Positions 57,917 through 64,000 of a DNA stretch of 64,000 nucleotides are shown here, in pieces. The DNA comes from a bacterium. Lineage in GTDB: Bacteria > Patescibacteriota > Minisyncoccia > Phycocordibacterales > Phycocordibacteraceae. The DNA lies in the NCBI GenBank assembly GCA_030651285.1, contig JAUSCN010000020.1, forward strand, positions 54,106 to 118,105, written 5' to 3'. Position numbers and translations under genes: made by a program. The notes beneath the pieces are model-generated. The model was not told where the DNA came from. It saw only the letters and a program-made list of their open reading frames with translations, and did not search any database. How positions within the stretch are numbered: position 1 is the stretch's first letter; each line of letters opens with the position of its first letter.

Positions 57917-58732
57917 TTACCGATACATCGCTCGCTCAAGCTCACACAGACGTGCAAGCCCCATAAGAAGCGAGAGTTGTTGGATACCACTGTCCACATT
58001 GTGCGGGCTCAGTCGATATCCATGGGATGGACCCTCGTATGAACCACTACCGAAGGAAGGATCAAGACCACAAGCGTTGCCAGGGACCGATAGATGAATC
58101 GCTGTCGGTCCTGAAAAATTCACTTTAAATTGCAGTGGGAATAGTGAGTCTTTTTTTCGGTCTGGCCGCCACATATGTTCATCAGCAATTTGCATCGCAC
58201 TCCGAATCAATTCAAGTGAACCCTTCTCCGGACTAGACAGGAATGGATTCATTCCTGGAGTAACGATCGCCGATAAGGCACCACTGTTTAAAGCCTCTTG
58301 CACCATCAAACCCTCAACGATAATGAGTTGAGGAGTATCACAGTCCGTATCCTCATCGGGATAAGACCCTAAAGACATGAACAGCACATTCAAGGAGGCA
58401 CGTATGGCAATCGCCCAACCTCTACCGGACGCGTCTTTCTCCCAACGTTTCCTGTAGACAGGGAGCGGACAATGATATGACACCCAACCTTTTTCACCCG
58501 ACACGCACTGAATAACTCCTCCGAAGCCCCAACGTTCCTTTTTTGATAAGACAAAAGGAGGAACTTCTAACCTCCTGTTGTAATCCCGAATGATGGGTGA
58601 ATCCAGACTCACTCGGTCGAGCAGAGACAGCGCTTTCGGGTGAACACTAATGACAAGTGTCTTTCCATCATGAATTCCTAATTCGTACCATGCAGGGATT
58701 ATGTCCCTCCAAGGAAGTCGTATTTCGCCCAT
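57917..58732 (-). CDS. Orphan hypothetical protein
   Basis: 271 aa; SD AAAGGAGG; lies between rplT and its duplicated 3' end. Confidence 0.7.
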   Translation of the reverse strand: MGEIRLPWRDIIPAWYELGIHDGKTLVISVHPKALSLLDRVSLDSPIIRDYNRRLEVPPFVLSKKERWGFGGVIQCVSGEKGWVSYHCPLPVYRKRWEKDASGRGWAIAIRASLNVLFMSLGSYPDEDTDCDTPQLIIVEGLMVQEALNSGALSAIVTPGMNPFLSSPEKGSLELIRSAMQIADEHMWRPDRKKDSLFPLQFKVNFSGPTAIHLSVPGNACGLDPSFGSGSYEGPSHGYRLSPHNVDSGIQQLSLLMGLARLCELERAMYR

Positions 58733-58772
58733 ACCTGCCTCCTTTGCAATAAGTTAAAGGACTCCCGGTAGG

Positions 58773-58800
58773 AGTATTACCTAGGTCCGAAAATTGCACA
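58773..58800 (-). promoter_or_regulatory. Possible promoter TTGTGC-16-TAATAC
   Basis: Upstream of the 57917-58732 ORF. Confidence 0.4.
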
Positions 58801-58820
58801 ACTGGAGGAAAAGGGACTGC

Positions 58821-58854
58821 AGTTTTCACCCGCATTGCAAAGCAAGTAGTCTAA
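58821..58854 (+). repeat. Direct repeat copy 2: displaced rplT 3' end
   Basis: AGTTTTCACCCGCATTGCAAAGCAAGTAGTCTAA, still encodes VFTRIAKQVV*; 4/34 differences, all at third codon positions. Confidence 0.9.
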
Positions 58855-58859
58855 ATAAC

Positions 58860-59204
58860 TTAAAAACCAGTTGCCACGACGCCTACAATGACAGGGAATA
58901 TGAACAGGACACATGCCGAACCCAGAAATGCACTAAATCGAAATTCAGAACCGTATTTTTTACCCACCCACAAAGGTGTGATGATAAATGACAATATTGC
59001 CAAAATAGGAAAAAGAAAGACAAACGCTTCCAATGCTATAAAAAAATAGGCTCTAGGATCGATATATCCAATAGGAGTGGAATAATTTTTTAATAAATTT
59101 TCTGCTAAATTTACAATGACTATTGCATAAAACGCAGCAAAAAGTGTGATGCCGAACGGGATACAACCCCCTAATAAAAAGCTTTTAAATTTAAGATTTT
59201 TCAT
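58860..59204 (-). CDS. Hypothetical multi-TM membrane protein
   Basis: Hydrophobic helices, 114 aa. Confidence 0.6.
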   Translation of the reverse strand: MKNLKFKSFLLGGCIPFGITLFAAFYAIVIVNLAENLLKNYSTPIGYIDPRAYFFIALEAFVFLFPILAILSFIITPLWVGKKYGSEFRFSAFLGSACVLFIFPVIVGVVATGF

Positions 59205-59223
59205 ATTGAATGAAAAAATTCAA

Positions 59224-60609
59224 TCACACCATTTTCACCGAATCTTTCGTAATCTCCCAGGTCTGACCAAGCTCAGGGACGACAGTGCGGACGCCGAGAT
59301 AGTCATAAATACGCTGAGCAAGGAATCGCTCTGCAGACGGCTCGCCGATCGCCACGAAAATGGCCTTCGTCTTAGGGAGCGTCGCCTCTGCAAATTTCAG
59401 TAACTCATCGCGATCAGCATGTGCCGACCACCCTCCGAGCACCTCGACTGTTGCATTCGCAGCAATCTCTTCGCCATTCACTCGCACCTTGCGAGCACCT
59501 TCCTGAATGCGGCGACCTGGACTTCCTGGTGCCTGATAACCAACAATAAGAAGTGTAGTTTTTGGATCAGGTAAGTAGCGCGCCTCCCATCCGCCAATCC
59601 GACCACCATGACTCATGCCTGCACCAGCAATGATGATCTTCGGATTCGGTGTCTCCTCTATTTTCGACGATTCTGTTCTCGAAGAGGTCATCTTCAGGAA
59701 TGGAAATTCGAAAATACTCCCCTCCCTCCTCATTTCATCTTCAGTTTCAGGTTTAAAGTATGAGGAACCCCATTTCTCGTATACACTCGTCACCTTGATC
59801 GCGAGCGGTGAGTCCAAAAATACTGGTACCTTCGGAAGCGATCCGTCCGAAAAGAAATTCGAAATCTCATAGAGCATAAGCTGCGTCCTCTCGAGCGAGA
59901 AAGCGGGAATGAGAACTGTGCCGCCACGCTTGAGCGCGCGATGCAAGGCGTCCTTCAAAGCTGCGGTGCGACCCGATAGTAGAGGATGCAACCGATCGCC
60001 GTATACACTCTCCATGACGAGAGCATCCGCATCAGTCACTGGCTCCCAATTCGGCAAAAGTGGCGAAGGCGAATTGCCGATGTCGCCCGTAAGCGCGACC
60101 GAAACCCCCTCTTCATCAGTAATGCGCACGCTTGCCGATCCGAGTATATGTCCAGTATTGCGCAAATACACCGAGAGACCTGGAGCAACTTCTTTTTCAA
60201 TGTGGTAGTCGAGCGTTTCGACGAGAGAAAATGTCTTATCGACATCTTCTGCAACATACAAAGGAGATATGCCGCGAACGTCTGCCTCTTCACTGAGAAT
60301 TCCGATCGAGTCATGCAAGATGAGCTCGGCAAGATCTTTCGTCGGAGGCGTCATATATATCTTCCCGCGGAAACCATCTTTTACGAGCTTCGGGATGCGG
60401 CCAACATGATCGAGATGCGCATGCGTAATGACAAGAGCGTCGATAGTCTTCACATCATATGGAAACGGCCCATACACGCACTCTTCGCAGACATGGGCCC
60501 CTTGTTCAACACCACAATCAACAAGAACTCTTCCCTGCTTCCCTTCAATAAGAAAATTGGAGCCAGTGACCTTTCCAGCTCCACCATAAAAACTCAGTCG
60601 CAATGCCAT
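59224..60609 (-). CDS. MBL-fold beta-CASP RNA metallo-hydrolase (CPSF-like)
   Basis: FYGGAGKVTGSNFLIEG, VITHAHLDHVGRIPKL, GHILGSASVRI, MSHGGRIGGWEARYLPDPKTTLLIVGYQAPGSPGRRI; start at 60609. Confidence 0.93.
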   Translation of the reverse strand: MALRLSFYGGAGKVTGSNFLIEGKQGRVLVDCGVEQGAHVCEECVYGPFPYDVKTIDALVITHAHLDHVGRIPKLVKDGFRGKIYMTPPTKDLAELILHDSIGILSEEADVRGISPLYVAEDVDKTFSLVETLDYHIEKEVAPGLSVYLRNTGHILGSASVRITDEEGVSVALTGDIGNSPSPLLPNWEPVTDADALVMESVYGDRLHPLLSGRTAALKDALHRALKRGGTVLIPAFSLERTQLMLYEISNFFSDGSLPKVPVFLDSPLAIKVTSVYEKWGSSYFKPETEDEMRREGSIFEFPFLKMTSSRTESSKIEETPNPKIIIAGAGMSHGGRIGGWEARYLPDPKTTLLIVGYQAPGSPGRRIQEGARKVRVNGEEIAANATVEVLGGWSAHADRDELLKFAEATLPKTKAIFVAIGEPSAERFLAQRIYDYLGVRTVVPELGQTWEITKDSVKMV

Positions 60610-60628
60610 GTCTGAAATGTACCATGAG

Positions 60629-60717
60629 TAGCGCGCCAGCAATACAGAAAAGGAGGGCAAAGACTCGGCCTTAGTGGCCCGGAACGCACTCCTTTTCTGT
60701 ATTGCTGGCGGGCGCTA
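60629..60717. repeat. Long inverted repeat (~27-bp arms, ~33-nt loop)
   Basis: TAGCGCGCCAGCAATACAGAAAAGGAG ... CTCCTTTTCTGTATTGCTGGCGGGCGCTA. Confidence 0.9.
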
Positions 60718-60727
60718 AATATAAAAG

Positions 60728-60761
60728 CATGAAAAGCCGCTCATAAGAGCGGCTTTTCATG
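60728..60761. terminator. Bidirectional terminator-like hairpin
   Basis: CATGAAAAGCCGCTCATAAGAGCGGCTTTTCATG. Confidence 0.85.
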
Positions 60762-60933
60762 GAGCTGTCCCCTTAAAGCAACTTAAATTTGCCAAGTGGG
60801 TGCAACAACGATGCCTATCGGATTTCCTCACGGAATTCGCCTAGCACATCTAAATGCAGAGCTCCCGATATATTAGCAAGTTGCGTTTTTAAGAACAGCT
60901 CCGTTTCAATTATATCACCGACAACATATCGGG

Positions 60934-61539
60934 CTAGCCGATAAGACTCCTCATGTCGGCATCGTACAGTGTCGCTTCATGAGGTACCCGATAGCTTATG
61001 AGTTCAGTGTGAGAAAACCAGAGCGGAATCTCCTTCTGAGCCTCAGGAATAGTGCCGGAGGCATGAATGAGGTTGCGTATAGCACGAGCGTCCCCATCAG
61101 CCATCTGATACGAATCAAGCACAAAATCTCCCCGAATGGTGCCGACACCTGCGCTGCGCGGTTCGGTGCCACCCGTAATCTTCCGCACGAGCTCAACAGC
61201 ATGTGCACCTTCCCATACCATCGCAATGACCGGTCCGCTTGTCATGTATTTCTTTAGATTCTCAACCACGGCCTCCGCCACTTTAATCGGGTCGCTATTT
61301 GGAGGAGTTTCCCCTTTCTTTACATAACTCGCAATCGCTTTTTCCCCCACATTCTTCTTCCAATTCGGATCGATCAAGTAATGATTCTCGATCATCGATT
61401 CGGTCGGCACCATCATCTTGAGACCAACAAGCTTGAGACCGAGCCGTTCGTAGCGCTTCATGATTTCGCCAATGAGCGCACGCTGAATGCCGTCTGGCTT
61501 CACAATGACGAGCGTCCTTTCAGTTTTCGGATGTGTCAT
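60934..61539 (-). CDS. ndk: Nucleoside-diphosphate kinase
   Basis: ERTLVIVKPDGIQRALIGEIMKRYERLGLKLVGLKM, NLIHASGT; internal insertion relative to canonical Ndk. Confidence 0.95.
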   Translation of the reverse strand: MTHPKTERTLVIVKPDGIQRALIGEIMKRYERLGLKLVGLKMMVPTESMIENHYLIDPNWKKNVGEKAIASYVKKGETPPNSDPIKVAEAVVENLKKYMTSGPVIAMVWEGAHAVELVRKITGGTEPRSAGVGTIRGDFVLDSYQMADGDARAIRNLIHASGTIPEAQKEIPLWFSHTELISYRVPHEATLYDADMRSLIG

Positions 61540-61541
61540 GG

Positions 61542-62306
61542 TTACGCTGTAATGATACGCGCACCATTTTTTTCTATCAGAATCGTATGCTCGAAATGCG
61601 CAGAGCGCGAACCATCTTTAGTGCGATACGTGTATCCGTCGGGAGCGAGCACGACTGACGCCTTCCCTGCGGTAGAAATCGGTTCGAGCGCGAGCACCAT
61701 CCCCTCCTCAAGAACCTCCCCCTCACCAGGGCGACCGAAATTCGGAATGAACGGCTCCTCGTGCACAAGATCACCGACGCCATGACCACCAAGCTCCTTC
61801 ACCACCTTGAATCCCGCACTTTCAATCTCTTTCTGTATCGCATTTGCAATATCGCCGATATGATTCCCCGGAATCGCTTTTGCAATACCTGCAGCGAGCG
61901 AACGCTCGGTTACCTTGAGAAGATTCTTTGTTGCTTCATCTACCTCACCCACCGGTACCGTAATTGCCGCATCGACGATCACGCCATTATGCTTCAGACC
62001 GAGATCAAGCCCGACAATATCTCCCTCCTTCAGTATTTTTGGCGATTCGTTCGGAATACCGTGCACGACCTCATCATTTATCGAAACACAGAGCGTTGCT
62101 GGGTACGGGCGCTGCGCACCCTCGGGCGTGTAACCAAGAAAACATGGCTCATCGCCACCATCACGAATCATCTGCTCTGCAAAATCATCAAGATCCTCAG
62201 TTGAAACACCGGGGGCAACTTTCTTCTTGAGCGCAGCAAGCACGGCAGCAAGTCGCTTCCCTGCTTCAAGCAAATTTGCACGCTCGTTATCATTTTTAAT
62301 AGTCAT
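61542..62306 (-). CDS. map: Type I methionyl aminopeptidase
   Basis: TLCVSINDEVVHGIPNESPKILKEGDIVGLDLGLKHNGVIVDAA, ELGGHGVGDLVHEEPFIPN. Confidence 0.97.
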   Translation of the reverse strand: MTIKNDNERANLLEAGKRLAAVLAALKKKVAPGVSTEDLDDFAEQMIRDGGDEPCFLGYTPEGAQRPYPATLCVSINDEVVHGIPNESPKILKEGDIVGLDLGLKHNGVIVDAAITVPVGEVDEATKNLLKVTERSLAAGIAKAIPGNHIGDIANAIQKEIESAGFKVVKELGGHGVGDLVHEEPFIPNFGRPGEGEVLEEGMVLALEPISTAGKASVVLAPDGYTYRTKDGSRSAHFEHTILIEKNGARIITA

Positions 62307-62869
62307 TTTTTATCAAGTGCTGCATGTATATCTTCTGAGATACGTTCCGGTGATTGCTCTCCCTGTATCTCGACAAGTACCCCTGCTTCACGGAATATCT
62401 GAATGGCAGGCTCGGTGTACTCATAATATTCCTTCAATCGCTCATCGACAGCCATATCATCTGCACGCCCCTCGACCACTTTACGACCAGCAAGGCGACG
62501 ACGAATCTCTTCATCTGAAACTACTATATTGAAAACCTTGAATGGCCGATCGAGCCATCGGAGCGAATTAATGACGAGTTCAGCCTCTGGAACCTTGCGA
62601 TTGAATCCATCAAAAATAGCGCCTGACTCGTGAGAAATCGAAAGCAGCGAATCAAGGTAGAGATGCATCGCGAACCAATACGGCGCGAGCATACCGGCCT
62701 CATTCTCGGTTTTTATCTTTCGCCCGACAGGAGTGTCGGCTTTCGCAATCTCACGAAAGAGAGCACCCGATGCAAAAATCGGCCAGCCGGTTTTTCCCGA
62801 GAGCAGTTTCGCCTGCGTCCCTTTCCCGCATCCCGGCTTTCCAATGAAGAAGATGGTATTTGCTTCCAT
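62303..62869 (-). CDS. adk: Adenylate kinase family protein
   Basis: IFFIGKPGCGKGTQAKLLSGKTGWPIFASGALFREIA, IFDGFNRKVPEAE. Confidence 0.88.
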   Translation of the reverse strand: MEANTIFFIGKPGCGKGTQAKLLSGKTGWPIFASGALFREIAKADTPVGRKIKTENEAGMLAPYWFAMHLYLDSLLSISHESGAIFDGFNRKVPEAELVINSLRWLDRPFKVFNIVVSDEEIRRRLAGRKVVEGRADDMAVDERLKEYYEYTEPAIQIFREAGVLVEIQGEQSPERISEDIHAALDKK

Positions 62870-62917
62870 GCCGCCCACTCTAGCATCACTTTATGATTGA
62901 GGTAAGTATATAAAAGT

Positions 62918-62948
62918 GAAAGCCGCTCCCATCATCGAGAGCGGCTTC
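62918..62948. terminator. Terminator-like hairpin
   Basis: GTGAAAGCCGCTCCCATCATCGAGAGCGGCTTCAT. Confidence 0.75.
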
Positions 62949-62962
62949 ATTCTTTTCATTTT

Positions 62963-63112
62963 TCAGAACATACTCAAACGTAACGGTTCCCCACCCATAT
63001 TTTTGAGCCGTACCTCGCGTCTACTGAAGAAGACGAACTTAAAGAATACTGCCAAGAAAAGCAAGATGAAGATAAAAAACTCGAACACATAATTAACAAA
63101 CCTCCTCAACAT
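62963..63112 (-). CDS. Orphan 49-aa single-TM protein
   Basis: MLRRFVNYVFEFFIFILLFLAVFFKFVFFSRREVRLKNMGGEPLRLSMF; SD GGAGGT before the ATG at 63112. Confidence 0.65.
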   Translation of the reverse strand: MLRRFVNYVFEFFIFILLFLAVFFKFVFFSRREVRLKNMGGEPLRLSMF

Positions 63113-63154
63113 GGCAGCACCTCCATTTGATTGCGCCAAACTATATCCAGATAT

Positions 63155-63182
63155 ATGGTACACTAAACATATAAAATGTCAA
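63155..63182 (-). promoter_or_regulatory. sigma70-like promoter TTGACA-16-TACCAT
   Basis: Consensus -35, near-consensus -10 upstream of the 49-aa ORF. Confidence 0.6.
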
Positions 63183-63198
63183 CTTTTGTCGACAGGAA

Positions 63199-64000
63199 CT
63201 ACCTCCCCAACACCACCCTCACCCTCGCAATCACTGCAGTATCTGCTCCGAAGGACTGGAGGAGAGCGATGATCGAGTCTGCCTGTGCCGGAGTGAGCGT
63301 GGAGGTAGAGGCATAGGAAGAGGAGGTGCCGTTTAGTTTGGCCCGAGTCTTGGCACCCACCATGCCATAGCCGGTGGAGGTTTGGGTGCCGGAGCAGACG
63401 ATGTTTTGGGCGCACTGATACTTCTGGACAGCGGCTCTAGTGAGCGCACCATAGAAGCCGGTGGTGTTGTTTGGGGCGAGGTAGTTGTTCTGGATGAGGA
63501 AGGTCTGGAGGTTCTTCACATCAGTGCCTTTGGTGCCTTGGTAGAGGGTGCGGGTGAGGGAGGGGGTGATGGCGGGTGAGGTTGGGGTAGTTTGAGAGGA
63601 TGGCGGGGTGTATGTGCTGCTGGTTGCAGGGGTGGTCGTCGTGCTGGCGAAACTTCCGGAGGATCCGCCTGCAGGTGAGGTGGTGTTAGGGGTAGAGGTG
63701 TTTGTCGAAGCGGGTGTATTGCTCGTCGTGGGAGTTGATGGAGTGGCGGGTGTAGCAGGGGGTGTCACGACCACTGCTTGGGTGGTGGCGCTTGCAGAGG
63801 AAGATTGTACCGAGGCATTCCCTGCTGCGTCATATGCGGCAACGGTATATGAATAGGTCGTTGAAGGTGAGAGAGTGGTGTCGGCGTATGACGTTGCGGT
63901 TGTGGTGGTGAGCTGAGCGCCATTGCGGTATATGCGGTATCCACTGACAGCAACATTGTCAGTTGCCGCACTCCAAGAGAGGTTGATTTGAGTAGAAGAG
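63199..64000 (-). CDS. Fibronectin type III plus peptidoglycan-binding domain protein (5' end beyond window)
   Basis: STQINLSWSAATDNVAVSGYRIYRNGAQLTTTTATSYADTTLSPSTTYSYTVAAYDAAGN; Thr/Pro/Ser linker; TLYQGTKGTDVKNLQTFLIQNNYL...GFYGALTRAAVQKYQ. Confidence 0.88.
   Translation of the reverse strand, partial: SSTQINLSWSAATDNVAVSGYRIYRNGAQLTTTTATSYADTTLSPSTTYSYTVAAYDAAGNASVQSSSASATTQAVVVTPPATPATPSTPTTSNTPASTNTSTPNTTSPAGGSSGSFASTTTTPATSSTYTPPSSQTTPTSPAITPSLTRTLYQGTKGTDVKNLQTFLIQNNYLAPNNTTGFYGALTRAAVQKYQCAQNIVCSGTQTSTGYGMVGAKTRAKLNGTSSSYASTSTLTPAQADSIIALLQSFGADTAVIARVRVVLGR

Noticed and set aside
58816-58854. A second full rplT gene
   Set aside because: Only the last 34 nt match; upstream sequence shows no L20 similarity.
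63560-63780. GT/GGT-rich stretch resembling tandem repeats
   Set aside because: Codes on the minus strand for a Thr/Pro/Ser linker between Fn3 and peptidoglycan-binding domains; ordinary low-complexity coding.

Overview
This 64 kb window is gene-dense, uses the standard code (TGA acts as a stop in several well-supported genes), and looks like a chromosome segment of a Candidate Phyla Radiation (Patescibacteria/Parcubacteria-like) bacterium. The taxonomy is inferred from gene content and style. Main blocks, left to right: (i) partial ABC exporter, ApbE flavin transferase, DoxX-like protein, then D-2-hydroxyacid dehydrogenase, extracytosolic FMN_bind protein, RnfD/NqrB-FNR fusion and polysaccharide deacetylase; (ii) copper module (multicopper oxidase plus His-rich P1B ATPase); (iii) accessory region with a RAYT-type transposase bounded by 21-bp inverted repeats, an RHS tip gene and a CsaA-like gene; (iv) an initiator-type tRNA(CAU) interrupted by a ~213-nt group I intron; (v) gatA/gatC, ligA; (vi) a large type IV pilus locus with an embedded response regulator; (vii) comF, tRNA-Ser(GCU), gpmA, eno, a MacAB-like exporter, groEL/groES, secG, oligopeptide SBP, RNase J; (viii) DNA-repair/redox island (MutY, Nth, Bcp, VKOR, MsrB, MsrA); (ix) infC-rpmI-rplT, beta-CASP hydrolase, ndk, map, adk, and a 5'-truncated Fn3/peptidoglycan-binding protein. 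Best candidates for new biology: a duplicated rplT 3' end, differing only at third codon positions, that brackets an orphan gene; six orphan ORFs, each with a strong Shine-Dalgarno and mostly with its own promoter and terminator; the tRNA-fMet group I intron; a minimal flavin electron-transfer operon; a truncated SGNH-hydrolase/RHS chimera; and MutY/Nth glycosylases that have lost their Fe-S ligands. No CRISPR array was seen. All calls come from reading the sequence; no database search was run.
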